Positions 16,088-24,672 of a DNA stretch of 64,000 nucleotides are shown here, piece after piece. The DNA comes from Agromyces sp. NDB4Y10 (lineage in GTDB: Bacteria > Actinomycetota > Actinomycetes > Actinomycetales > Microbacteriaceae). How positions within the stretch are numbered: the stretch's first letter is position 1; every line of letters begins with the position of its first letter. The position numbers and the translations under genes were made by a program. The notes beneath the pieces were generated by a model that worked only from the letters and a program-made list of their open reading frames with translations, was not told where the DNA came from and searched no databases. The stretch lies in assembly GCF_001620055.1 (NCBI RefSeq), contig NZ_LQGY01000040.1, positions 62,001 to 126,000 on the forward strand, in the 5' to 3' direction.

Positions 16088-17368
16088 ATGCGCACACCAC
16101 GGGCCGCGGCGATCATCGCCGTCGCGAGCACCATCCTGATCTCCCTCCTGGGCACCGCCGCCCCCGCGCACGCGGCGGGAAGCTCCGGCAACCTCATCCT
16201 CATCGGCGGCGCGCTGAACGAGAACGCGCAGATCCTGCAGCGGATCGTCGCCGATGCCGACCCCGACGGCAGCGGCCCCGCACGGGCGCGGATCGCGATC
16301 GTCACCGCCGCCTCCGCCCCCGCCGCGAACGCCACCGAGGCGGCCGACCCGAACGCCAGCAACGCCGCTGCGAACGGGCTCTACTACGCCGACCTCTTCC
16401 AGCGGTTCGGCGCCGACACGTACCGGGTGCCGATCGACGTCGCCACGAACTACAGCGGCGACCCCTACGTGCCGTCGAACGCGTTCAGCACCGCCGTCGC
16501 CGACCAGGTCCGCGCCTCCACGGGCGTGTTCCTCTCCGGCGGCGACCAGTCCCGCTACGTCGCCACGCTCATGCAGTGCGCGCCCGCGAGCGGCAACGCG
16601 TACACCAGCTGCAGCGATACGCCGGTCCTCGGCGCCATCCGGTCGGTGCTGAACGGCGGCGGCGTGATCGCCGGCTCGAGCGCCGGACTCACCATCCAGA
16701 ACGGCGCCGCCATGGTCACCGGCGGCGAGTCGTACGAGGCTTGGCGGTACGGCGCGTACGCCGGCACGGGCGTCGGGTCGAAGGACCTCACGTACTCCCC
16801 CTTCGGCGGCTTCGGGTTCTTCACCGAGGGACTGCTCGACAGCCACTTCGGAACGTGGGGCCGCCAGGCGCGCATGATCGCGCTCGCCGACCACGTGGGC
16901 CGCGACCTCGTCGTCGGCGTCGACGAGACCACCGCGCTCGTCTACGACCGGGCCACCCGCCAGGGCGCGGTGATCGGCGCGAACGGCGTCTCGGTGCTCG
17001 ACCTGTACGGCGCCGACATCGTGGGCAGTCGCGCCGAGGGCGTGCGCTGGCACTACCTCGTCAACGGCGACCGCATCGACTTCGGGACCCTCGCCGTCAC
17101 CGCCGGCGCGACGAAGCGCACGGGTGCCGGCACGGGTTCCGGTCCGGCCGTGAAGCGCGACATCTGGGACTCGCCATCCGGTTCCGGGGGCACCTCGTCG
17201 ATGGTGAACCAGGCCAAGGCGCTCGTGAAGAGCTCCGCATCGGTCGCGCAGGGCACGACCTGGGAGCGCCGGCCCACCTACCGCACCTACCTCGACCGCG
17301 TGAGCGGCACCCGCTGGTGGTCGACCGGCGGGTTCGAGGGACTGGAGGTGTCCTTCATCCCCGAGTAG
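16088..17368 (+). CDS. Secreted cyanophycinase-like S51 peptidase, copy 1
   Basis: The 426-residue protein begins with a Sec signal peptide (MRTPRAAAIIAVAST..., cleavage after AHA). The mature part matches cyanophycinase (peptidase S51), a serine hydrolase that cuts beta-Asp-Arg dipeptides: GNLILIGGALNEN, RIAIVTAAS, VFLSGGDQSRY, the nucleophile region AGSSAGLTI, and DSHFGTWGRQARM with the conserved His. ATG 16088 is chosen over 16070 because GAGAGGAG lies just before it. A second copy follows 44 bases downstream. No cyanophycin synthetase is present in this window, so use of environmental cyanophycin or related peptides is inferred. Confidence 0.88.
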   Translation: MRTPRAAAIIAVASTILISLLGTAAPAHAAGSSGNLILIGGALNENAQILQRIVADADPDGSGPARARIAIVTAASAPAANATEAADPNASNAAANGLYYADLFQRFGADTYRVPIDVATNYSGDPYVPSNAFSTAVADQVRASTGVFLSGGDQSRYVATLMQCAPASGNAYTSCSDTPVLGAIRSVLNGGGVIAGSSAGLTIQNGAAMVTGGESYEAWRYGAYAGTGVGSKDLTYSPFGGFGFFTEGLLDSHFGTWGRQARMIALADHVGRDLVVGVDETTALVYDRATRQGAVIGANGVSVLDLYGADIVGSRAEGVRWHYLVNGDRIDFGTLAVTAGATKRTGAGTGSGPAVKRDIWDSPSGSGGTSSMVNQAKALVKSSASVAQGTTWERRPTYRTYLDRVSGTRWWSTGGFEGLEVSFIPE

Positions 17369-17412
17369 ACGCACCGCACCCCGCAGACCCGCATCCCGAT
17401 CGAGAGGAACCC

Positions 17413-18714
17413 ATGACCCCCCGCACCACCGCCGCCGCGACCATCGCGGCCACCGTCGCCGTCGCCTGCCTCGTCGGCGCGAGCCCCGCCGTCGCCGCGC
17501 CGAAGCACGGCACGACGTCGGCGCCCGCCGGCAGCCTCGTGCTCATCGGCGGCAACCTGAAGGAGAACGCGACGATCCTCCAGCGCATCGTCGACCTCGC
17601 CGATCCCGACGGCGACGGGCCCGCGAAGGCGCGCATCGCGATCGTCACGGCCGCGTCATCCGCTGCGAAGACCGCCGCGGAGGCCGCCGACGACACGCTC
17701 AACAACGCGTCGGCGAACGGCCTGTACTACTCGGCGCTGTTCGAGCGGTTCGGCGCCGAGACGTACGCCGTGCCGATCGACACGGCCGTGAACTTCGCGG
17801 GTGATCGGTACAAGCCGTCGAACGCGAACGACCCGAAGGTCGCCCGCGAGGTCGCGAAGGCGACCGGGGTGTTCTTCGGCGGTGGCGACCAGATGCGATA
17901 CGTCCGCACCCTGTTCGACTGCAAGAACGCTGCGAGCGAGGCGTTCACGTCGTGCACCGACACCAAGGTCATGAGCGCCGTCCGCGGCGTGCTCGACCGG
18001 GGCGGCGTGGTCTCCGGCGTGAGCGCGGGCACCACGATCCAGCAGGGCGCCGACATGGTCACCGGCGGCGAGCCGTACCAGGCGTGGCGCGACGGCACCA
18101 CGCCGGGCTACCTCGACGACGCGTCGGCGCTCGCGCACCTGCCCTACGGCGGGTTCGGGTTCTTCCCCGAGGGCCAGCTCGACAGCCACTTCGGTACGTG
18201 GGGCCGCCAGGCGCGCATGATCAAGCTCGCCGACCAGACCGGCCACGACCTCGTCGTCGGCGTCGACGAGACCACCGCGCTCGTCTACGACCGCGCCACG
18301 CGACAGGGCGAGGTCATCGGCCGCAACGGCGTGTCGCTGCTCGACACCTCCGAGACGGTCATCGAGGGCGCGGTCGGCACCGGCACGCGGTGGTCGTACC
18401 TCGTCGCCGGCGACCGGGTCGATTTCGGCACGGGGGCGATCACGCCGGCCTCCGAGCGGCGCACGGGGGCGGGCACGGATGCCGCGCCGGCGCCGGTCGC
18501 GGACGTGTGGGACTCGATCGACAACCCCGACGCGGGCGTGTACTCGCTCGTCGACCTCGGCGTGGCGCTGGTCGCCTCCGTCGCCGACCGTGCCGAGGGC
18601 ACGACCTTCGAGACCGACCCGCAGTACCGGACGGTGCTCGAGCGCACCGACGGCACCTCGTGGTGGGACGGCGGCTTCGAGGGGCTGGCGATCACCATCT
18701 CCCCCGCCGACTGA
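17413..18714 (+). CDS. Secreted cyanophycinase-like S51 peptidase, copy 2
   Basis: This 433-residue paralogue of the preceding gene has its own signal peptide (hydrophobic to about residue 29, ending AVAAP) and the same catalytic landmarks: GSLVLIGGNLKEN, VFFGGGDQMRY, SGVSAGTTI around the nucleophilic Ser, and DSHFGTWGRQARM. GAGAGGA is positioned before the ATG. The two proteins are collinear along their whole length, so the pair arose by tandem duplication. They probably have different substrate preference or expression. A strong terminator hairpin follows. Confidence 0.88.
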   Translation: MTPRTTAAATIAATVAVACLVGASPAVAAPKHGTTSAPAGSLVLIGGNLKENATILQRIVDLADPDGDGPAKARIAIVTAASSAAKTAAEAADDTLNNASANGLYYSALFERFGAETYAVPIDTAVNFAGDRYKPSNANDPKVAREVAKATGVFFGGGDQMRYVRTLFDCKNAASEAFTSCTDTKVMSAVRGVLDRGGVVSGVSAGTTIQQGADMVTGGEPYQAWRDGTTPGYLDDASALAHLPYGGFGFFPEGQLDSHFGTWGRQARMIKLADQTGHDLVVGVDETTALVYDRATRQGEVIGRNGVSLLDTSETVIEGAVGTGTRWSYLVAGDRVDFGTGAITPASERRTGAGTDAAPAPVADVWDSIDNPDAGVYSLVDLGVALVASVADRAEGTTFETDPQYRTVLERTDGTSWWDGGFEGLAITISPAD

Positions 18715-18742
18715 GCGGAGGACGCGCGGACCTCGCGCAACG

Positions 18743-18777
18743 GCGACGGCCGGGCCCCGATCGGGCCCGGCCGTCGT
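18743..18777. terminator. Bidirectional terminator between convergent genes
   Basis: GACGGCCGGGCCC (18745-18757) pairs perfectly with GGGCCCGGCCGTC (18763-18775) around a CGATC loop, and the stem can extend by one or two pairs. It lies between the cyanophycinase gene (plus) and the E2 gene (minus), so it can serve both. Confidence 0.8.
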
Positions 18778-18802
18778 CGTCGCCGCCCGGTGGCGCCCGG
18801 CG

Positions 18803-20156
18803 TCAGGCGAGGATGGTGAGCGGATGCTCGATCCGCGCCTGGAACGCCGCGAGCCAGCGCGCGGCGACCGCGCCGTCGAGCACGCGATGGTCGGCGGAGA
18901 GGGTCACGCTCATGACCGTGCCCACCTCGAGGACGCCGTCGACCACGACGGGGGCCCGCCGGGCGGCGCCGACCGCGAGGATCCCGGCGTGCGGCGGGTT
19001 GATGATCGCCGTGAACTCGCGCGTGCCGTACATGCCGAGGTTCGACACCGAGAAGCTGCCGCCCTCGATCTCGTGCTGGCGCAGGCCCCCGCTGCGGGCC
19101 CGTTCGGCGACGTCCGCGATGCGCCGGCCGAGCTCCGAGACGCTGAGCGCCTCGACGCCGCGGACGACCGGCGTCACGAGCCCGTCGTCGAGGGCGACCG
19201 CGATCGCGATGTCGGCCGCCCGGTGCTGGAGCACGCCGTCGTCGCTCCACGTGCGGTTCGCCTCGGGCACGTCGGCGAGCGCGCCCGCGACGGCCTTCAC
19301 GACGAGGTCGTTGACCGACACCTTCACGGTGCCGGCCGCGTTGAGCTCGCGACGCAGCTCGAGCAGCCGGTCGACGCGGCACTCCGCGGTGAGGTAGAAG
19401 TGCGGCACCTGCGTCTTCGACTCCACGAGCCGTCGCGCGATGGTGCGCCGCATCCGGGTGTGCGGGATCAGCTCGGCGTCGGCGCCGGGCGCCGTCGCAG
19501 GGGCGGGCGGTGCCGGCGGCGTCGAGGCGGCGGATGCCGCGGGCGCCGCCTCCTGCGCGGGCGCCGCCTCGGCTCCCGGAGCCGCTGACTCGGCCGGCGC
19601 CGTGCCCTTCGCCGCGATGAGCGGCTCGACGTCGCGCCGGACGATGCGCCCCTCGGGTCCCGACCCGGTCACGCCGGCGAGGTCGATGCCGTGCTCGCGG
19701 ACCAGGCGCCGCACGAGCGGGCTCATGAACCGACGACCCGCGTCGGGCGCCGGCCCGGTCTCGCCGCCGCCGTCGGGCGATGCGACGTCCTCCTGCGAGG
19801 CGGTCGACTCGTCGAACGCCGGCTCGGCGTCGGCGACCGGTGCCGCGGACTCGGGGTCGGCGGGTGCGTCGCCGGCGGGCCGGTGCGGGCGCGGCATCCG
19901 TCGACGTCGTCGCCTCGCCGGGCTCGCCGACGACCGCGATCGGCGCGCCCACGTCGACCAGGTCGCCCTCGGCGACGAGCAGTTCGAGCACCGTGCCCGA
20001 CACCTCGGCCGCGTACTCGACGACCGCCTTGTCGGTCTCGATCTCGGCGAGCGGCTGGCCGACGGCGACCTCGTCGCCGACCGCCACCGACCACGACTGG
20101 ATCGCGGCCTCCGTCGTGTTCGCGAGCACCTCGGGCATGCGGACCGTGGTGGCCAT
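18803..20156 (-). pseudogene. Dihydrolipoamide acyltransferase (E2) of a 2-oxoacid dehydrogenase, interrupted by a frameshift
   Basis: The N-terminal part in one frame (from ATG 20156) is a lipoyl domain (TVRMPEVLANTTEAAIQSW, lipoyl-lysine motif IETDKAVVE). The rest, in another frame from about 19897, has the peripheral-subunit-binding domain (MSPLVRRLVREHGID, GSGPEGRIVRRDV) and the catalytic acyltransferase domain to 18803 (HTRMRRTIARRLVESK, end region LSADHRVLDGA). The span is 1354 bases, one more than a multiple of three. The shift lies within the linker around 19870-19900, near CGGCCCGCCGG; removing one base restores a 450-residue E2. This is either a sequencing error or a true inactivation. 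The ATG shares a base with the E1 stop (TGATG). No E3 gene is in the window. Confidence 0.8.
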
Positions 20157-22342
20157 CACGCACCTCCCGCGTTCGCGCGGACCGTCTCGAGGGCCGCGAC
20201 GACCTCCTCGGTGCGGGCGATCGCCGCGCGCTCGAGCACGCGCGAGATCGAGGGCGACGTCTCGGAGCCGGTCACCCGCTGCACGGGTTGGTCGAGCCAA
20301 TCGAACAGCCGCCGCTGGATCTCGTCGGCGAGCCAGCCGCCGTACGACGTGCCGCGCGCGCCCTGCTCGACGATGAGCACGGCGTTCGTCTTCTTCACGC
20401 TCGCCTCGATGGTCGCCCAGTCGATCGACGCGCGGTCGAGCCAGCGCAGGTCGATCAGCTCGGCGTCGACGCCGGTCTGCTCGATGGCCTCGAGGCTGTG
20501 CCGCACCATCGAGAGGTAGCTGATGACGGTGACCTCGCTGCCCTCGCGACGGATGGCGGCGGTGCCGGGCGGGATCACGTAGTCCAGGTCGCCGGCGATG
20601 ACCGTGTCCTTCTCGTTGTACAGGTCGACGTGCTCGATGACGAGCACCGGATCCTGCAGCGCGAGCGCCGCGTTCATGAGCCCGACGTAGTCCTCGGCGG
20701 TCGACGGGGCGACGATGCGCCATCCGGGGCTGGTGGCGAAGACGCCCGCCGGGTCCATGAGGTGCTGGGAACCGTAGCCGGAGCCCATGGCGACCTTGGT
20801 GCGCAGGACGAGCGGCACCGGGTTGTCGCCGCCGAACATGTGCCGGGCCTTCCCGATCTGGTTGAAGACCTGGTCGGCGGCCACCCACATGAAGTCCGGG
20901 TACATGAACTCCACGACCGGGCGGAAGCGCCCGTCGAGCGCGAGCCCGCCGCCGAGACCGGCGAACGCGTTCTCGCTGATGGGAGTGCCGAGCACCCGGT
21001 CGGGGTAGGCCGTCGACAGCCCCTTCGTGGCGCCGTTCGTGCCGCCCTTCAGGCGGTGCACGTCCTCGCCGAGCACGATGATGCGCTCGTCCTCGCCCAT
21101 GCGCCGTTCCATGACCCCGGCGACCGCGTCGACGAACTTCATGCCCTCGCGCTCGCGGTCGTCATCCGTGGGCTCGAGCGCGCGCAGCGACTCCAGCTCG
21201 GTGCCGTCGCCGCGCACGCCGACGTCGACGAATGCGGGATCGGGCCAGAGCTCGGGGCGGATGCGTCGCCGCCCCTGGTGCTCGGGGTCGGCCTCGAGCA
21301 GCTCGCCCGTCGCGGCATCCATCGCGGCGACCGCCTGCGCGCGGACCGACTCGACCTGCTCGCGGCTGAGCCGCCCCAGCTGCACCAGTTCGGACGCCAC
21401 GCGCTCGAGCGGGTCGCGTGCGCGCCACTCCTCCTCCTCCTGCTTGGTGCGGTAGCCGAACGCGCTGCCGGGGTACGGGCCGTTCTGGTGGAAGTAGCGG
21501 TAGACCTCGGCCTCGACGATGACCGGTCCGCCGCCGGAGCGCATGACCTCGGCGGCCTCCTGCATGGCGAGGTGCACGGCGAGCGGGTCCATGCCGTCGA
21601 CCCGCCACGACGGGATGCCGAAGCCCTGGCCACGGACCGAGAGCCGGGTGTCGGCGACGGCCTCCTCGATGCGCGTCGAGACGGCGTAGAGGTTGTTCTC
21701 GATGAAGAAGCAGACGGGCAGCTTCCAGGCTGCGGCGAGGTTCATCGACTCCAGCACCGAGCCGATCTGCGCGGCGCCGTCGCCGAAGTAGTTGATGGTG
21801 AGGTCGGTCGTGCCGGCGTGCTTCTGCGCCCACGCGTTGCCGGTGGCCATCGGGGCGCCGCCGCCGACGATCGCGTTGGTGCCGAGCGCGCCGGCCTCGA
21901 ACCACTGCAGGTGCATCGAGCCGCCCCGACCCCGGCAGTAGCCCTGCGCGAGGCCGAGGATCTCGGCGAGGGTGCGTTGCAGCACCTCCTGCACCTCGGG
22001 CGTGACGAGCTCGCCGAGGTCGAGCCGGCCGCCCGACACGTGCGTGATGGCCTTCGCCAGGAACTGGTGGTGGCCGCGGTGCGATCCGTTCACGGCATCC
22101 GTCGACCGGAGCCCGACGATCGAGCCGACCGCGCCGCCCTCCTGGCCGATCGACGAGTGCGCCGGACCGTGCACGAGACCGTCGGCGGCGAGGTCGAGCA
22201 CGCGCTCCTCGAATGCGCGGATGAGGTGGAGCTGGCCGAGCATCGTCTCCAGCAGGGCCGGATCGGCGGCCTTCCAGTCGGCTGCGGTGGTCGTGAGCTC
22301 GACCCACTCGGGGGTGGGCTCGAGGCGTCGTCGTCTCGGCAT
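20156..22342 (-). CDS. 2-oxoacid dehydrogenase E1, fused alpha and beta subunits
   Basis: The 728-residue protein joins both E1 subunits of a branched-chain/acetoin-type 2-oxoacid dehydrogenase. The alpha half (residues 1-360) has the thiamine-diphosphate motif GDGAAQIGSV ... ENN and the RGGSMH and SSIGQEGG regions. The beta half (from about residue 380, KFVDAVAGVMERRM) has IIVLGEDVHRLKGG, GTPISENAFAGLGGGLA and EFMYPDFM. The ATG 22342 is preceded by GGAGG; an in-frame upstream extension to 22516 crosses the promoter and is rejected. The likely product with E2 is an acyl-CoA from a 2-oxo acid; the exact substrate is not determinable. Divergent from the VOC-gntR unit. Confidence 0.9.
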   Translation of the reverse strand: MPRRRRLEPTPEWVELTTTAADWKAADPALLETMLGQLHLIRAFEERVLDLAADGLVHGPAHSSIGQEGGAVGSIVGLRSTDAVNGSHRGHHQFLAKAITHVSGGRLDLGELVTPEVQEVLQRTLAEILGLAQGYCRGRGGSMHLQWFEAGALGTNAIVGGGAPMATGNAWAQKHAGTTDLTINYFGDGAAQIGSVLESMNLAAAWKLPVCFFIENNLYAVSTRIEEAVADTRLSVRGQGFGIPSWRVDGMDPLAVHLAMQEAAEVMRSGGGPVIVEAEVYRYFHQNGPYPGSAFGYRTKQEEEEWRARDPLERVASELVQLGRLSREQVESVRAQAVAAMDAATGELLEADPEHQGRRRIRPELWPDPAFVDVGVRGDGTELESLRALEPTDDDREREGMKFVDAVAGVMERRMGEDERIIVLGEDVHRLKGGTNGATKGLSTAYPDRVLGTPISENAFAGLGGGLALDGRFRPVVEFMYPDFMWVAADQVFNQIGKARHMFGGDNPVPLVLRTKVAMGSGYGSQHLMDPAGVFATSPGWRIVAPSTAEDYVGLMNAALALQDPVLVIEHVDLYNEKDTVIAGDLDYVIPPGTAAIRREGSEVTVISYLSMVRHSLEAIEQTGVDAELIDLRWLDRASIDWATIEASVKKTNAVLIVEQGARGTSYGGWLADEIQRRLFDWLDQPVQRVTGSETSPSISRVLERAAIARTEEVVAALETVRANAGGA

Positions 22343-22398
22343 GGCGGTGGTCCTCCGTCGGCGGCCCGGCGCGCGTCGGTGCGGCGGGCGATGCGGCC

Positions 22399-22427
22399 AT
22401 CGTACGACAGGATTGGATCCAATCCAA
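22399..22427 (-). promoter_or_regulatory. E1-E2 promoter with perfect GntR-type operator
   Basis: On the minus strand TTGGAT (22427-22422), a 17-bp spacer and TACGAT (22404-22399) form a convincing promoter for the E1 gene. The perfect 16-bp palindrome GGATTGGATCCAATCC (22410-22425) covers the -35 and part of the spacer, an ideal position for repression. The FadR-type GntR protein encoded about 600 bases away is the obvious candidate. Confidence 0.75.
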
Positions 22428-22470
22428 GGGCCGCTGGCCGTTCGGTCTCGGAGAATCGCATCATCCGAGT

Positions 22471-22487
22471 TACGATTGCATCCAGTC
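22471..22487 (+). promoter_or_regulatory. VOC-gntR promoter with second, degenerate operator
   Basis: A -10 box TACGAT (22471-22476) overlaps GATTGCATCCAGTC (22474-22487), which matches the core of the nearby perfect palindrome (GATTGGATCCAATC) at 12 of 14 positions. The site lies 23 bases before the VOC start, so one regulator probably controls both divergent units. Confidence 0.65.
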
Positions 22488-22509
22488 ACCGACGACGGGA
22501 GGATGCGAC

Positions 22510-23034
22510 ATGGCACTGCCGGGCCTCAGGGGAACCGAGCACATCGGCTTCACGGTGCCCGACCTCGACGAGGCGCACCGCTTCTTCGTCGACGTGATCG
22601 GGTGCGAGTACGTCTACACGCTCGGCCCGTTCCAGCGCGATGACGACTGGATGGCGGAGCACCTCAACGTGCACCCGCGATCCGTCATGCGCGAACTGCG
22701 GTTCTTCCGCTGCAAGCACGGACCCAACTTCGAGATCTTCCAGTGGGAACCCGCCGACGGCCAGTCGGACCAGCCGCGCAACAGCGACCTCGGCGGCCAC
22801 CACCTCGCGTTCTACGTCGACGACCTCGACGCCGCCGTCGCCTACCTGCACGAACAGGGCGTCCGCGTGCTCGGCGAACCCACCGCGAGCCGCAACGCGA
22901 GCGAGGGACAGCGCTGGGTCTACTTCCTCAGCCCATGGGGCATGCAACTCGAACTCGTCAGCTTCCCGAACGGCAAGGCCTACGAGGCGGATGCCGCGGT
23001 GAAGCTGTGGGACCCCCGGGACCCCGCCGCATGA
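22510..23034 (+). CDS. VOC-superfamily (glyoxalase/dioxygenase fold) protein
   Basis: The 174-residue protein has the paired beta-alpha-beta-beta-beta modules of the vicinal oxygen chelate fold: GTEHIGFTVPDLDEAHRFF at the start of the first module, GGHHLAFYVDDLDAAVAYL in the second, and LELVS with the usual C-terminal metal-binding Glu. Candidate metal ligands are His10, the HH pair and this Glu. GGGAGG precedes the ATG. It overlaps gntR by ATGA, so they are co-translated, and it lies opposite the E1-E2 genes, which suggests a role in the same catabolic route. Chemistry (isomerase, lyase or dioxygenase) is undetermined. Confidence 0.85.
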   Translation: MALPGLRGTEHIGFTVPDLDEAHRFFVDVIGCEYVYTLGPFQRDDDWMAEHLNVHPRSVMRELRFFRCKHGPNFEIFQWEPADGQSDQPRNSDLGGHHLAFYVDDLDAAVAYLHEQGVRVLGEPTASRNASEGQRWVYFLSPWGMQLELVSFPNGKAYEADAAVKLWDPRDPAA

Positions 23035-23711
23035 GCGCGACGGACGTGACGGCGCCGGTGGCCCGCGACGGCAACGCGAGCTCGAGGGTGGCTGCGGGAA
23101 TCCGCGACGCGATCGCGCACGGCGAGTACCCGCCGGGCTCGCGCCTGCGCCAGGAGGAGATCGCCGAGCGGTTCGGAGCCAGCCGGGTGCCGGTGCGCGA
23201 GGCGCTGCGCGCCCTCGAAGCCGAGGGACTCGTCACCCTCGTCGCGAACGCGGGCGCGTGGGTGTCGCGACTCACGCTCGCGGAATGCGAGGAGGTCTAC
23301 CAGACGCGCGAGCGACTGGAACCGCTGCTGCTCCGCCACTCGGCCCCGCACCTGCTGCCCGAGGACCTCGACCGGCTCGAGGCGCTCGCCACCGCGATGG
23401 CCGCGACCGACGACGTCGGCGAGTTCCTGCGCCTCGACCGCGAGTTCCACATGCTGAGCTATTCGCGCGCCGACACCCTCATGCTCGGCGACCTCGTCGA
23501 GCGCCTCTGGAACACCACCCAGCCGTACCGTCGCGCCTATACGATGCTCGCCGACGCCGACACCCGCCGCATCATGCACGACGAGCACCACCTCATGGTC
23601 GTCGCGCTCCGCGAGGGCGACGTCGAGGGCGCCGAGCGAACGATCGAGGGCCACATCAGGCGCACGCGGCGACTGCTGTCGCGGCATCCGGAGGTGTTCT
23701 CGGCGGAGTGA
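23031..23711 (+). CDS. GntR-family transcriptional regulator, FadR/FCD type
   Basis: The 226-residue protein has a GntR winged helix (residues 18-80: RDAIAHGEYPPGSRLRQEEIAERFG, SRVPVREALRALEAEGLV) and a C-terminal FCD ligand domain with the metal-binding pattern (LDREFHMLS, DEHHLMVVAL, HIRRTRRLL). FCD regulators usually sense organic acids. Its ATG overlaps the VOC stop. Two palindromic sites of the TTGGATCCAA type in the intergenic region 22399-22487 are its probable operators, giving control of E1-E2 and of its own operon. Confidence 0.9.
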   Translation: MSATDVTAPVARDGNASSRVAAGIRDAIAHGEYPPGSRLRQEEIAERFGASRVPVREALRALEAEGLVTLVANAGAWVSRLTLAECEEVYQTRERLEPLLLRHSAPHLLPEDLDRLEALATAMAATDDVGEFLRLDREFHMLSYSRADTLMLGDLVERLWNTTQPYRRAYTMLADADTRRIMHDEHHLMVVALREGDVEGAERTIEGHIRRTRRLLSRHPEVFSAE

Positions 23712-23742
23712 GCGCACCCCGGCCCGCCGCTACCGCGCGGGC

Positions 23743-24492
23743 TCAGACCTCGGCGGCCTCCGGCCCCGACTGCGCGGTGCGCATGGACTTCATCGCGTGC
23801 AGGACGTCGACCGCCGACGCGATCGGCCGAGCCTCCGAGGGCTGCTCGTGGCCGAGGTCGGCGAGCGACTGGTACGACATGTCGCGTCGGCCGATCACGA
23901 ACCAGATGCCGCGGGCCGGCTGGTCGGACTGGTTGACGTAGAGGTGTGGACGGCCGGAGTCGAAGCAGAAGGAATCCCCCGGCTCCAGGTCGTACGTGTC
24001 GAAGTCGATGCGGAGCGTGAGGCGCCCCTCGAGGAGCACCCCGTACTCCAAGCCGGCGTGGCGCATCATCTTGCCCTCCATGGAGCTGGAGGCGGATGGC
24101 TCGTACGTGACGATCAGCGGGTCGGCGACGGTGCTCTCGCCGACCGCCAGGCGCTCCCAGGTGACGCCGTTCTCCATCTCGATGACGGGGTTGTCCTCGC
24201 GACGCTGCACGACCCCGTCGCTGAGGCGCGACCCTGCGGGCCCCCCGTCCGAAGTCGCGTTGGCGGTCCCGAGGGGCGGCACGCCGGCCCGGCTCGTACC
24301 CATGAGCCCGTCGAGCGAGATGCCGAGGTAGTTCACGAGCGCGTACAGCGTGCTGACGGACGGCTGCGTCTTGCCCGTCTCGACCTGCGAGAGGAGGCTG
24401 GCCGACACCCCGACGGCCGACGCGACGTTGCGAAGGCTCAGCTTCCGCGATTCCCGCACGCGGCGGAGCTCCGAACCCACATCGAGCTGCAT
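23743..24492 (-). CDS. XRE-family regulator with C-terminal cupin domain
   Basis: The 249-residue protein has an XRE helix-turn-helix (residues 5-62: LRRVRESRKLSLRNVASAVGVSASLLSQVETGKTQPS) and a C-terminal cupin sensor (LEYGVLLEGRLTLRI, YDLEPGDSFCFDSGRPH). Such proteins bind a small ligand in the cupin and control catabolic genes. A central Gly/Ser-rich linker joins the domains. It lies at the left end of the large catabolic cluster and is divergent from a dehydrogenase gene. A repeat of the GTTCA-N7-TGAAC type lies 35 bases before its start and recurs through the cluster, so it is the most likely regulator of the regulon. Confidence 0.88.
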   Translation of the reverse strand: MQLDVGSELRRVRESRKLSLRNVASAVGVSASLLSQVETGKTQPSVSTLYALVNYLGISLDGLMGTSRAGVPPLGTANATSDGGPAGSRLSDGVVQRREDNPVIEMENGVTWERLAVGESTVADPLIVTYEPSASSSMEGKMMRHAGLEYGVLLEGRLTLRIDFDTYDLEPGDSFCFDSGRPHLYVNQSDQPARGIWFVIGRRDMSYQSLADLGHEQPSEARPIASAVDVLHAMKSMRTAQSGPEAAEV

Positions 24493-24526
24493 GGCCGACC
24501 CTCCGCCTGTGAATCGCGGCGCTGCG

Positions 24527-24565
24527 TTTCAGCGCCGCTGAACATGTTCTGGTGGGCCCATGATA
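24527..24565 (-). promoter_or_regulatory. Promoter and operator of the XRE-cupin regulator
   Basis: The minus-strand -10 box TATCAT (24565-24560) is followed by TTTCAGCGCCGCTGAAC (24527-24543), a copy of the cluster-wide inverted repeat TTCA-N7-TGAA, just downstream of the predicted transcript start. A short perfect palindrome GAACATGTTC (24540-24549) overlaps it. Autoregulation is inferred. Confidence 0.55.
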
Positions 24566-24600
24566 GCTGCACTTCGCAGGAATCCGATGCGCGCAGGCGA

Positions 24601-24631
24601 TTGCGTGTCCTCGTGTTCATCGTTACTGTAC
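24601..24631 (+). promoter_or_regulatory. Promoter and operator of the dehydrogenase-Dabb unit
   Basis: TTGCGT (24601-24606), a 17-bp spacer and TACTGT (24624-24629) form the promoter. GTTCATCGTTACTGTAC (24615-24631) covers the -10 and matches the cluster repeat GTTCA-N7-TGAAC with one mismatch. The position is suitable for repression by the divergent XRE-cupin protein. Confidence 0.6.
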
Positions 24632-24672
24632 AGATGGGATGCGGCCGAGCATCCCGTGACGGGGAGGTCGCC

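Noticed and set aside
24541-24550. GAACATGTTC considered as an SOS (LexA) box
   Set aside because: The spacing of GAAC and GTTC is two bases, whereas actinobacterial LexA boxes need four. It overlaps the cluster operator instead.
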